This document shows positions 30,428 through 41,038 of a stretch of DNA of 43,030 nt, one piece after another (positions within the stretch are counted from its first letter, which is position 1; every line of letters begins with the position of its first letter). The position numbers and the translations under genes were made by a program. Source of the stretch: Ophioceras dolichostomum (Eukaryota; Ascomycota; Sordariomycetes; Magnaporthales; Ophioceraceae). The notes beneath the pieces were generated by a model. The model worked only from the letters and a program-made list of their open reading frames with translations, was not told the origin of the DNA and did not search any database. The DNA lies in the NCBI GenBank assembly GCA_003049485.1, contig PYST01000326.1, positions 1-43,030 of the forward strand, written 5' to 3'.

Positions 30428-33400
30428 ATGGCTGAAGGAAGTGAGGAAGGGGAAGATGCCTATGTTACGGTAAGTTCCATGAATTCCATGATACCTGATC
30501 CTGCGGAACCCAGCAAGCCATGATTATTCGTGCTGGCCAATCCCCAGCTCCCAAAGTAAACACGGCTGAACGAGCTGACGCCCCCTCGATTCGATGCGAT
30601 CGTCGAACAACAGTTGCTTTTGACCGACAGTTATCTACCAGGTACGTTCTAAGGCCAATCATGACTCAATTGGCTTCTGAAACTCTTCCTAATAACCTCG
30701 TTTCTCTTTCCAGGCGCTCTAGTGCTCGCACATTCCCTGCGAGATGCCGGCACCACCAAGAAGCTGGCCGTCCTGGTCACGCTCGATTCCGTCTCTGCCG
30801 AGGTCATAACGCAGCTCAAGGCAAGTTCACGACTTCCGCGCCTTTTCTGTTCGATACGCTTCCCCGACTCCTGAAAATGCCGACGCAGCTACCGGCACTT
30901 TCAACCAAAGCGGCGGCGCCGTGCCTATCGCCGAAGCATCCGCGTCTTGGGGCGAGCTTCATATGTGCTGACTAGGTAGTTTCCGGTACCTACTTAGGCT
31001 GTCTATGACTATGTTTTCCCCGTCCCCCGCATACGCAACGCGCAACCGGCGAACTTGCACCTGATGAATAGGCCAGATCTGCACTCAGCATTCACGAAGA
31101 TCAACCTATGGAGGCAGACGCAGTTCCGGAAGATCGTTTACATCGATGCCGACGTGCTCGCGTACAGAGCGCCGGACGAGCTCTTCGACACCACCGAACC
31201 GTTCTCGGCAGCCCCCGACATCGGATGGCCAGACCTCTTCAACACGGGGGTCATGGTCCTGAAGCCGAACCTGGGCGACTATTACGCGTTGATGGCCATG
31301 GCCGAGAGGGGAGTCTCCTTCGACGGCGCCGACCAGGGCCTCCTCAACATGTACTTCAAGAACAGCTACAACCGCCTCCCGTTCACCTACAACGTCACGC
31401 CTTCCGCCCACTACCAATACGTCCCCGCCTACCGCCACTTCCAGTCCAGCATCAACATGGTGCACTTCATTGGACCGGAGAAGCCATGGGTCCAGGGGAG
31501 GAACGCGCACACTGGAGAAGGCCCGTTTGACGAGATAGTCGGGAGGTGGTGGGCCGTTTATGACCGACATTACCGACCGCAAGTAGGTTCACCTCCTTTG
31601 AACTCCTCCTCCCCCACTATCCGCTGTCCCTGAGATACTACCCCCGAGATTCCCTAGAGGCTTTGATGCCCTCTCAGCTCGAGGCCACACTTGTGGGCTG
31701 ACTTGCTGACTTGACTTGGTGGGCTTGCTGCAGTCCCCGGACACTTCGACAACGCAAGAAAAGATACCAGAACTAGTGCAGTATTTCGTAAAAGGAGAAT
31801 ATCAACCTACAATCGCATACGTCGTTCCGACCGGAGAACCCCAGTCGCCACCAGGTCAACGACAACCACCCCCGTCACAGCCGAGCGGAACCCACGGTCA
31901 GCAATACTACACGAGTCCCCCGCATGTCTACCACGAGCACCACCACCATGAAGAGCATCATTATCAGCCGCCCCCGCCACACGTCCACCACCAAGAACAT
32001 CACCATGAAGAGCATCATTATTATAACGCACCCCCTCATGACGATGGCCACCATGGTGGTGACCACCACCACCATCATCAACCCCCCGTTCCGCATTCTG
32101 AACCCCCTCGTTTTGATGGTGGTCCCCCCGTACCGCCTGCGAACCCGTCGTTTCCCTCTGGCTTTGATTCGTCGCCGTCGTTTAGCACTTCAAGAGAGCC
32201 AGAAGCTGAGGCTCGCCCAGACCAGGTTCATACGGCGACGGTGCACGAGCCGGAGCAAGAGAAGCCCAAACCACCGCCCATGCAGCCAAGTTGGGACGCT
32301 CAATGGTGAGTAGCAATGGCATTTATTGTCCTAAGCAGCTTATGCATGCAATAAATAGCCCTCCGGATGCTAACATCCTCTCTTTTTTCCCCACTGCCTA
32401 GGCATCCTCCTCCATCCGAGTCGAGGCCGGAAGCTTTAAACTTCCCCCAGACTCACTACGAGATGTCCTCCTCCGTTGCACCGTTCGTCCCTCCCGAGCG
32501 CTACCCGAGCCCGCCACGTAACATGTGGTACGAGGTCCCGAAGGAGCCTCCCGCGCCGGCCCGCCAGAAGCCCCGGCCGATCTTCCCCTGGGAAGAGCAC
32601 CGGCCGCAGGCTTCGCGGGTCTTCGTCGGCGCGCCCGAGGACGACAAATCGACTGCTACCCCATCTGGTCAGTCAGCGACCCATCATCCTCCTCCTATCG
32701 CTTTCGCTCCTCCTCCTCAAGCTCCGCCGCAAGCTTTCCAAGCTCCTCCTCAAGCGTTTGCTTTCCGCGAAGGCCCTCGTGCTGCTGCCACTACTGGTGG
32801 TGGTGGTGCTCCTGCAACAGCTGCTGCTGCTGCTGCTTTTGTTCAAGAGCAACGGCAGCAGCCACATTACCAACACCACCAGTACCAGCACCATTACCAG
32901 CAACACCAGCCGCAGTATCAACAGCAGCACGAGGAGCATCATCATCAACAACGGCAGCACGAGGAGCATCATCACCGTGATCATCAAGCAAGAGGAGCGC
33001 CCGCTGAGCATGCATCTGTCGTAACAGTGTCTTCGGCCTCGGAGCAAAAGAGCGAGCCCGTCACGCCGACCACCCCCACCATCCCCACCACCGCCGGCGG
33101 CACCACCGCACCGCTGCCCGTCGGCCCGCCCGTGCCGCTTCCGGACCCCTGGGCGACCTTCACCCTGACGAATGCGTGGGACGACGTGCCTGAGATAGAG
33201 CGCTACGTCGACACCCTTCAGCAGAAGCACCATCGTCGCGGGAAGGCCAGTCTAGGTTCTGGGTCCGGTCTGAGGCTAGGAGGAGGGTTTGGTACGGGTG
33301 CTGCTGGTGCTGGTGCTGGTGCTACAGGAGAGGTGATGGTCGGCGGCAGGCGGCGCGGCTCTCGTCTCACCGACTTCCCCAGCGAGGTCGAGCGGCCCAG

Positions 33401-34283
33401 CCTGCCCGTCACGCCGGCGCCGATAAGGAGGCCCATGTTTTGGAGTGGTGGCTTTGGTGGCGGTGGCAGCCACCACCATCTCGGCGGGGCCTTCTTCGGC
33501 GACGACGTCGACGACGACGACGACGATGAGGACGACGGCTCCGGGGGGCCTCGCCTCCGTCATCACCATCAGCTGCTGCCGTTCGCGCGGGGGGTGCCGG
33601 CGCAGTCTGACTGGGTATGTGTGCACGGGAACCTGTGGAGTCCGGCGGACTGCCTTTGCGACCTGACTAACGTGCTGCGCTATCACAAGGACCCGGTGGC
33701 GCAGCTGCAGAAACTGGCTCAGCAGCAGTCGGAGCTGCTGATGCAGAAGTTTGGGATGGGTGGGAGTGATGGTGGTGGTGGTGGGGAAGAGGAAGAAGTT
33801 GGGGGAGAAGGTGAAGGGGGAGAAGGAACTGGGGTTGCTACTGCTGCGGAGGGTGAGGCCTCGGCCTCGGCCACCGGTGGTGCTAGTGGTGGTGGTGGTG
33901 GTGGTGGTGAGGGAAGTTCTGACCCAGCAGCAGCACCAGCGACGACAACGGCGTCTACGGCGACAACCGTCGTGTTGAGCCCAAAACCCGTGAAGCCCAC
34001 CCAGGCCATGAGCCCCCCCGCCGCCCGTGTGCTGTTCGGCGTCGGCGTCGGCGTCGGCGGCGGCGGAGAGGACGAGCCGCGGCTCAGCGCCCCCGAGGCG
34101 GCGTCCGCCGCGAGCGCCATGATGACGATGGCGACGACTACTGCTACTACGAGCGGCAGCAGCATCATCCCCGAGCCGAGCTACCACGGCCCCGGGGTCG
34201 CGTGGGAGAAGGGCGAGGACGTGCCGTTGAGAGAGACGCCGATGCCGCCGACGGAGGAGGACAGGGATGTTTTGGAGACGTGA
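30428..34283 (+). CDS. Glycogenin (GT8 self-glucosylating initiator of glycogen synthesis)
   Basis: Six exons: 30428-30469, 30614-30641, 30714-30820, 30998-31582, 31734-32305 and 32402-34283 (1071 aa). Phases agree throughout and the sum is divisible by three. The third intron starts with GC (gcaagt). The GT8 core includes AYVTLLLTDSYLPGALVLAH, PVPRIRN, FRKIVYIDADV (Asp109-x-Asp111, Mn/UDP-glucose binding), FNTGVMVLKPNLGDYYAL and FDGADQGLLNMYF. SAHYQYVPAYRHF follows, with Tyr198 as the candidate self-glucosylated residue, then NMVHFIGPEKPW. The tail is long: His-rich repeats (about 300-360), Pro/Gln/His-rich linker, then fungus-conserved blocks NAWDDVPEIERYVDTLQQ, TDFPSEVERPSLPVTPAPI, GVPAQSDWVCVHGNLW and ADCLCDLTNVLRYHKDPVAQ. 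The product primes glycogen by transferring glucose from UDP-glucose to itself and binds glycogen synthase through its C-terminus. Confidence 0.93.
30821..30997 (+). other. GC-AG intron in glycogenin
   Basis: The exon ends CTCAAG, followed by gcaagt. The acceptor is ttag at 30997, and exon 4 starts GCTGTCTATGAC. A GT donor in the area does not keep the phase. GC-AG introns are a known minor class and the rest of the donor (AAG|gcaagt) is consensus. Confidence 0.8.
31915..32090 (+). repeat. His-rich coding repeat in glycogenin
   Basis: CAC/CAT-rich imperfect repeats encode the units HHHEEHHY(Q/Y) and PPPHVHH twice, followed by HHGGDHHHHH. Confidence 0.75.
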
Positions 34284-36286
34284 AAAAAAGAAAAAGAAAG
34301 ATCGGAAAGAAAAAGGAAATAATGACGAACGAGAAAGTGGGCTGTGTGGACTGGAGTGTGAGCATGCATGAGGGCATGGGGGGCTTGGGGGGGAGTGGGT
34401 GTCGGGGGCGTTGCTTCCTGCTTTGCTTTGCTTCTTGCCCTGCCTTGGTTTGCTTTGCTTTTCCTTGTTTGCCTTGCTTTGATTTGCTCGCTCTCCCTCT
34501 TTCCCTCTCTCTCCCCCTCTCTAATGACTAATTATTCCCTGTTTTCCTTGTCCTCGACGCCTGAACCCCTCGAGTGAGGCCCGCCTTTTGTCCACCGCTC
34601 AGCCACGGGAATGGTGAGGCAGGAAGGACTCTCGAGGCTCACGATCGACATCGGACGGATGGAATTCCCGGAATGGGCACCTATTGGATATCATATTGAC
34701 GATAATGCGGATGGATTGCAGGCATCGTCCTAATCGGGGGGTTGCCAAAGTTTGGGGTGGCCGGGTCAGGCGGACGGACGGATGAAGTAAGGGATGAACG
34801 GACAGTGAGGACGGACTGGCTGTTGGCGCTAAAGGAAGGGCTGAAGAAAGGCAACTGCTACGGCCCGTTGCATTTTGGTGGTCAGGCGGGCGTGCGTACG
34901 GGGGGGAAGAGGTCAGGGAATTAGGGATGGGCTGGCGCCGACCAAGGTCAGGGTGACGAGACAGCGCGCGCGCCCCGAGAGCGCACGTTGTTGATTCGCG
35001 TTAGTTACGTGTGTGTGTGTGCGCCTGTGTGTTTGTGGCTTGTTTTGTTTTTGTCTCTTTTTTTTGTCCCCTTGCTCATCTCTCTCGACCAACACACACC
35101 ATTGAACAGCATTGATGACTCCCTCATCGACCAAGAAGAGTCTGGACCAGAGAAGACCGGGATGTTGTCAGACGGGGTTGTCCACTGTTTCCTTCCGAGT
35201 ATTTTTCCTCTTCGTCCATCGCATTGCATCGAGGGGACTTGCATCGAGCGTCTTTTTCTTTCCCCTCGTCTGCCTTCCCATTTCCTGTCCACTCTTTACA
35301 CTGGCTACAGATTGACACATACTCTCTCCTTTTGGATATTTCTTCTTCTGTACGTATTCCCGTTGATATAATGTTTACGGGTGCATTATTTTCGTTCTTG
35401 TATTCTCTGCCCAAAAATGGCAACAGATGTATCCCGGTACAAAGAGCATCAAAATTGACCTGGCGGTTGAACGCCGTCTTTGTTTTTCAAACGACTGCTG
35501 CGGTGACCTGTGTATTACCTTTGCCTTCCCACGGGTTTCAAGTTGAAGTTTGCCGGTTCTTTTCCCGCTTTCTCGAAGGGCTCCAGGAGCTTGGGCACCT
35601 GGAAAGCTTGTAACCTGAGAGATTGGCTGATCAATCTGTGGTCGAACTGTTTTCCCATACGAGCCCTGTAACTTGTCACCAGTGAAGGTAGAAGCAAGCG
35701 CCAGCGGCGGGCAGGTTGACACGCGAAGGTGAATTCAGTTACCCCTTCTGGCCAGGCCAGAGACTGCGCGGCGAGTCAAGGCTGAGTTGCCTATAATGTT
35801 ATGAAGTGACATTATTGGCCTCAATCCGGAGCAGAAGAGGGTTGAAGTGATGATGCCACTCACGCCACTCACCTGCCCTCTTTGTGGTTCTCTGGCCTTC
35901 ATCTCTTCATTTTTGTGACAGCGCGCGAGAGGCCTAAGTCAATTGCGACTTCAAATGCAGTCACAGCCTTAGCACCTGCCTAGGCCACGGCCTAGCCTAC
36001 GTGGCTATAAAATGAAGGGATCTCTCGGCGGCCATCGACGACCGCTAGCCTCAGCAGCCTCATCGACGAATGTCCAAATCGTCGCCGTTCCTTACGGGTC
36101 ACCGAATCAACTGTCAAGTACCATGCATTCCACGTCCGCCAGACGCCCGAGGCGTCCTTGGTGTAGCCCATCACGACGGTTGATGCGACGATACCTTATC
36201 GTCAGTGGCTTTGGCGGATCTTAGGGAGATCGTGGTGGATATCGTATTGCGAAAGAGAAGCCAGATAACATAGGAAACTATCTGGC
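34284..36286. other. Spacer downstream of glycogenin
   Basis: About 2 kb without a convincing gene. It includes CT-rich sequence (34495-34520), a GT run (35010-35040) and T-rich segments. A TATA-like element (tataaaa, 36006-36012) lies at the far end. Small open frames near 36010-36220 are not supported. Confidence 0.5.
36006..36012 (+). promoter_or_regulatory. TATA-like element upstream of a candidate small gene
   Basis: ctataaaatg directly follows a CCTAGG-rich palindromic patch (about 35975-36000). It lies 280 bp before the candidate ATG at 36287, so its link to that gene is only a suggestion. Confidence 0.3.
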
Positions 36287-36759
36287 ATGCAAGATGTCGC
36301 CGTTCCCAAAGAGCGCCCAGGACTTGTGGGAGTTTACGTAAACCCTGCAAACACGGTCTGCTTTCTCTACTGCGGGTATGATTGGGGCGATGTTATTCCA
36401 GTCGGATGGAAGAATATAGCTTGCATCGACTTGGTGACGACGATTTCCCAGGCGGAGAGAGTCCTAAGGGTCTGCGGAAGATTCAAAATGGCGTATGTTG
36501 AGAAGCGGGAAAAGTGGCCGCCAATGTGCCCTGTGGAACAGAGCTCAGAGAGTGGAACGGAGGAACCGAATGGGGACACTACTTCCCTTTCTGGTACAAC
36601 TCCTCGGAATTCGCTGGAGTCCCTGGAACTCAAGAACTGATCATGTTCCTGGAAACCCCAAAACCTCCACACGCCGGTTGGTGTCATTTTGTTCACTTGT
36701 TCAGAGAGGACGGACATATTTTTACATCAGACGTACTAGATGCGATCAGGATTCGCTAG
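36287..36759 (+). CDS. Candidate small hypothetical protein, two exons
   Basis: Exons 36287-36492 and 36549-36759 give 138 aa. The 56-nt intron (donor gtatgt, acceptor ctcag) is exactly what is needed to join two frames that each look protein-like. The product contains VYVNPANTVCFLYCGYDWGD, VIPVGWKNIACIDL and AERVLRVCGRFKMA, then EWNGGTEWGHYFPFWYN, PHAGWCHFVHLFREDGHIF and TSDVLDAIRIR. It is rich in Trp, Tyr, Phe and Cys and balanced in charge, unlike random frames nearby. I do not recognise a family. No signal peptide or membrane segment is seen at this start, and the true start could be further upstream. A degraded gene with a real frameshift is the alternative. Confidence 0.4.
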
Positions 36760-36975
36760 GTCGTTCAGAATTGAGGTCCGTGAAACGGGTGGGACTTCGG
36801 GGCAAACGCCCCGATATTGTGAATACCACTAGGTACTTAGGTATTCATTCTGGCAATAATACAAGACTTAAAACCTTCTTCCGACGACACTCGCCAAGAA
36901 ATAACTCTGTACTGCATCAAAACCCCCCAAAGACAGCTTGGCGCGCTCGGCTGTTACATGTAGATGCTGTCGTAC

Positions 36976-37304
36976 TTACTCGTCCTCGCTACCGGCCTCC
37001 AGCGACGGCCTGATCGGTTTTGTGTGGGAGAGGGGCGTGAAGGTCGGCAGCATCTTCGTCGAGATCCTCTCCTTCACGATGTACACAGTGTGGACCAGCC
37101 CCTGCCGCCTCATCATCCTGTCCTTCGCGGAAAGCGTCTGCCAGTCAATTTCGACCACGTTGATCGAGTTCTCGAGATCTTCGTTGTCCGCCCGAACCCA
37201 GGCCCTCCTCTTCTTGCCCTTGTCCATCACTATTGGCCATATGGTGCGATCCTTTGCCTCCGGAGGCACGTCGAATTTTAGGGATTTGTCAATGTCTTGT
37301 CCTC
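36976..37304 (-). CDS. Paralogous family copy 1, 3' exon (partial model)
   Basis: A minus-strand exon encodes GGQDIDKSLKFDVPPEAKD, RTIWPIVMDKGKKRRAWVRA, EIDWQTLSAKDRMMRRQGL and VHTVYIVKERI, and ends SLEAGSEDE-stop. Its FDVPP...IW...R-AWV...W-x-LQT/TLS...RR-x-G-x-x-H pattern matches the gene at 38958-39570. An upstream exon (about 37531-37403, donor gtacgt) is likely but has no ATG in frame, so either a further 5' exon exists or the gene is decayed. The stop overlaps a perfect gtaagt, so the gene could also continue past it. Function unknown; charged and soluble. Confidence 0.45.
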
Positions 37305-37717
37305 CTCCCTCGTATCGCGGTCGTTAGTGTGTTAGGCGTTAGCTGTTGCGTAGCCGGCGTTTGAGTGGTTCGCGTGGTGTGTTTTTGAAAGGGAAGACGT
37401 ACCCTCTTTCGCTGGCGAAGTCGGCGATGACGCAGCGATTCCCGATGAATCGTTCGGCAATCGTCGGCGATGAAGTCGTCGCGTCGGCTATCTAATTTCG
37501 TGAATGTCGGAAACGCTCTGTCGTGAGACAAAAGAAGTTACTAAAGTTAAGGGCGATTGATGTTGACAATCGATGCTTAGCAGGGCGTAGGAAAGAACAA
37601 CTTGGGCGTCCCTTATAACCCGGCCCGAGACAGGGGGTTCCCACCGCAGTCACCGAGGTGGCTCATGGCCGAGGCGTGGTTGTTGTTTGTGAGGACGGCG
37701 CTATAGCACAAGATTCC

Positions 37718-37789
37718 TGTGGTTCGCAAAATTGCTGTGGTTCGCAAAGTTGCTGTGGTTCGCAAAACTGCAGTGGTTCGCAACACTCC
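37718..37789 (+). repeat. 18-bp minisatellite, four units
   Basis: Units of tgtggttcgcaaa(a/g)ttgc begin at 37718, 37736, 37754 and 37772. The first three are nearly identical and the fourth is more diverged. The 18-bp period preserves reading frame. On the minus strand it would read as a six-residue L/I-R-T-T repeat. Confidence 0.9.
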
Positions 37790-38139
37790 TGTGTTTCCTT
37801 TCCCCTCCAATTCCAGACCAAGGGTCCCTTTCACTGGGCCTCGTGAGCTCAAACTTCGACGACCACCACACGAGCAAAACCGTGAAGCCGTGAAGCTCTT
37901 GTCAACCGAAGCTACGTCTGCGTTTTGTTCAACGACACCTAGGTACCTTATTGCTGCGTTGTGGTCCGGTACTGGCGAGAAGTTTTCAGCGCACTCGCAG
38001 GTTTGATAGGAATCGCCTCCTGTCTGGGAATTAATACCCATCTTAAGTGGGGATCCAAGCAGAGCCCCGGTACTCTCAATCGCAAAAATAAAGCAAAACC
38101 AAACCTTGTTCCGACGACATCCGGTACCCCTGGTACAAG

Positions 38140-38154
38140 CTAGGTGGCACCTAG
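38140..38154. repeat. Palindrome CTAGGTG-G-CACCTAG
   Basis: Seven-base arms around a single central base. Same motif class as 12399-12412 and 29328-29340. Confidence 0.7.
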
Positions 38155-38241
38155 TACATACATGGAACAGATAAATGATGGGCGAGCGAGCGAGGGACAA
38201 CAGCCGCAGCGAACCCCTGACCCTCGACGCGTTGAGACCTC

Positions 38242-38560
38242 TCAGCCGGTCGGGAGCAACATCCCAGCGGATGCAGGGGATCCAAAAGGCCGGGGTCTGA
38301 TGACGCCGATGAAAGGGTGGCCAACAAAGGCGCGCAGGGCCGTCCGGACGCTCGCCCGTGTACCCTGTGCACCAGCCCGGTCCTTGGACAAGAATTTATC
38401 GCCTGGACGGCGCCATGAAGAACAGATATAGGTTATGCTCTGAGGCTATCGCAACCCAGGCGCCCTGCTTATCTGGCGATCGGCACATTGTGTTAAGAAG
38501 CCCCGCCTCCGGTGGCGCCCTGAATGAGAGGAAGGCGTCAAGGTCTGAGTCGTTTCCTCC
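38242..38560 (-). pseudogene. Paralogous family copy 2, frameshifted relic
   Basis: The minus strand reads GGNDSDLDAFLSFRAPPEAG, then SPDKQGAWVAIASEHNL, and stops at 38396. A different frame continues from about 38400 with DKFLSKDRAGAQG to a stop at 38242. The first block aligns with copy 1 (GGGQDIDKSLKFDVPPEA, DK, AWV, N-x-L) and the second with its TLSAKDRMMRRQG part. The bases around the presumed splice acceptor (gagGGAGGA) also match copy 1. Two frames are needed, so this looks like a decayed copy. Confidence 0.4.
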
Positions 38561-38957
38561 CTCTGCTATCAGTCCTGGTTGGCGTATGTGCAATCGTGGC
38601 GTGACTTGCTGATGAAGCCTTCAAGTAGGTAGCTGTTGGGGTCGACATGCCCTTCGGCGACAGGCTCTTCTGGACCGTCACTTTTTAAAAATCACGGCGG
38701 ATGACGCAGCATCACTCCCCGAGGTTTCGTTCTGCGACCTGGCAAATGGTATTGATGGTTGAATAGAACGTTACATTTAAGATGTCCTAATACTACAATT
38801 GTTGAGACAGTCTTCAGTCGTGTGCTTGAGGGAAATGGTGGTGCTGCCGTCAATGGTATGGAGAGAGAAGAAAACAAACATGGTCCCAGATCGCAAACAT
38901 ATGGAGTAGGGGAAAAGCGAATCCTCCTGCATTCCCATGGGCCTTGTGGTCGGTCCT

Positions 38958-39570
38958 TCAATGCTCGTTGATGCTGGCAGTCCCATCCAAGTCGCCGCCA
39001 ACCAACGCGAGCTCGCCAGTCGCCCCTTCGTCCCGTTTCGCCGAGCCCTGGTCTTGCTCCTCCCCGGCGTACTCCTCCTTCTTGAAATACCCCTTGTGGA
39101 TCGCTCCGCTTCGCCTCAGGATCTGCAGGCGCGTGGTCTGCAGGTTGATCCAGCCGGCTCTCTCGGGGCGAGGCTCCTCCTTCGTCGAGTGACGGTCCAG
39201 CGGCGCGTTCGCTTGGACAAGCCAGGCCCTCGATCTGTCCCGGTTCAGGTACACCTCCCAGATGTCCGACTCGCCGTCGGGAGGCGGAGGGACGTCGAAT
39301 GATACATATTGGTCTCTGTCTTCGTCTAATATCCGCTCCTCACGGAGACGGTCCTAGTCAGCCTGAAGAAGCACTCGGGGTAGCGTGCATAGTTGTAATG
39401 GAAAACGGAGGCCTACTCGATGGCTGACTCTTCCGCGCCCACAGAGACGGGAGTGCCGCTCCCTTGTCGCCTTCGATGAAGAGATACCGCTCCTTCACCC
39501 GCCACTTCACCAACCGTGATATACCAAGCCCTGGAGATTTCGGCGTAGGGACTGTAGTAGGGCTCGCCAT
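38958..39570 (-). CDS. Paralogous family copy 3, hypothetical protein
   Basis: Two exons, 39570-39417 and 39325-38958, give 173 aa. The intron has donor gtaggc and acceptor attag, both in consistent phase 1. The protein begins MASPTTVPTPKSPGLG, has RLVKWRVKERYLFIEGDKG, and after the junction reads DRDQYVSFDVPPPPDGESD, IWEVYLNRDRSRAWLVQAN, AGWINLQTTRLQILRRSGAI and HKGYFKKEEY, with an acidic/Gly C-terminus. The FDVPP-to-HKGY part corresponds to copy 1. I do not know this family. It has no signal peptide or membrane helix and looks like a soluble, charged protein. Upstream frames in two phases stay open, so exon 1 is the least certain part. Confidence 0.5.
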
Positions 39571-41038
39571 CGAGGATGTTGTCGTGTTGGGTGTACGATT
39601 CTGTTGAAATGTGAAAGGGGAAGGTTGGGTTGGGATGGCCAGTTTCTGGAAGTGAGAACGAGATGAGCCCAGGAAAGTGCTTCAAAAGGGAGGGCAGCAT
39701 AATAAAGCAAAGAAAAAAGGGAGGGCAACATAAGGCGTTGGCAAGTGGACTTAATCAGACAACCTTTTTCCCGTCTCGATGCGCAGCCACCGCCACCAAT
39801 GCTGCCATGACACGGCCTGTGTCAGTCAGCGGCAATGCGAAGATCCCAAACCGGACCATCGACAATAACGGAAGTTGCCAACTAAAAGTGGAAACGGGCC
39901 TGTTCCGTGGGCGCGTACGACCTGACCCTTCTCGACCACGTTGTCGCATGTTGGTGGTCATGTTTTTCCACAAGTTGAATCACTCTGGTTGGCCGACTTG
40001 CTGGGACTGGAAGGAAGTGCCGGGGTTCGGGGGCGGTACTCCATACGTCCGTAACTTTCGTCACTCCGTTTGCGTCTGATCCTCAGCCTTACCACCTCCC
40101 CCAGGCTGATTGCCTCGTTGCCTACGGGTCATAACAACCTACAACTTTTCACCCTTGTTCATCAGCGGTTAGCAAAGACATGAAAAATATATAAACCTAT
40201 AATGTTTTGCTGTTTGTTCCTTCTTGGTTGCTGTTATTTCGTTGGAATTTTTGGTCGAGAGGTTTCTTTTCCGCCCGCTCGCATCCGTCTCGCTCAAAAT
40301 TTCTGAGCTCCTCGAGATGTCGCAGGATTGAGATTTTTTTATTGAAAGCCACCCCCCCTCTTTCGGGCGTTCACGCTGGGAATGCCGACAGCCACATTTC
40401 GTTGGAGGGCGAGGAGCGGGTGCCCTCGTGCCCATCGCACTTCGTGAAAGTGACGAAAAGTGACGAAAAAGGACGCATGATCCCACCACCTTCCCACCCA
40501 TCTTGCTACTGGTGGCGTCCAATCCGGACCAGGAGGTCAGATATTGCCAAATTTCGAGTCCAGTTCGGGGCCAAGTTTGCTGATAGGCGCCGCCACTTCA
40601 GCACCGCCTAGCGCAAATGTGCCCCTTGTGTTTCCCCAGAGCTTTAATAATGGTATCCATGCTGTCGAAGACGGCGATGACCGTGTCATCTTCCTCAGCC
40701 GCGAGGCTTTCCGTCGTGATGAGGGGGGTAAGGGGGGAGGAGGTAAGGCTGCGGCGGCTCGGATGCCTTGGAGCACACCAGTTTGTCGCTTCCCAACCCC
40801 CATACTGCTGTTTCAATGCCGTCCGAGAGGATATATGGCCTGAACAGACCCCTCTGCTGCGTCGCTCATTTTCCCTCTACACGGTCCTCACTCCTGTCAG
40901 CATCGTCCGACAACAAGGCTGACCTGGGAACACGACTCATCGTCCCACAGCCTACAATGAGCCCGACAGGCACTACGACGAGACTCGAAGCTGAGGACGG
41001 CACCCTAGAACCTTTCTTGTGGTCGTCGCGTCATCACC
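39571..41038. other. Spacer between family copy 3 and the patatin gene
   Basis: No firm gene. On the minus strand at about 40540-40720, two overlapping frames give protein-like pieces (EEDDTVIAVFDSMDTIIKAL and GTFALGGAEVAAPISKLG) separated by a frame change. I cannot join them with a clear intron. The last 150 bp contains the patatin promoter and leader. Confidence 0.45.

Larger units (their letters stand above)
37305..38241. other. Spacer between family copies 1 and 2, with minisatellite
   Basis: Contains the probable 5' part of copy 1 up to about 37531, an 18-bp minisatellite, and two CCTAGG-type palindromes. A 195-codon open frame crosses the minisatellite on the minus strand. It looks like chance because its only regular part is the repeat translated. 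Confidence 0.45.

Noticed and set aside
37613..38200. 195-codon minus-strand open frame
   Set aside because: Its only ordered part is the translated minisatellite (L-R-T-T units). The rest has no motif and no homologous neighbour frame, so I treat it as chance.
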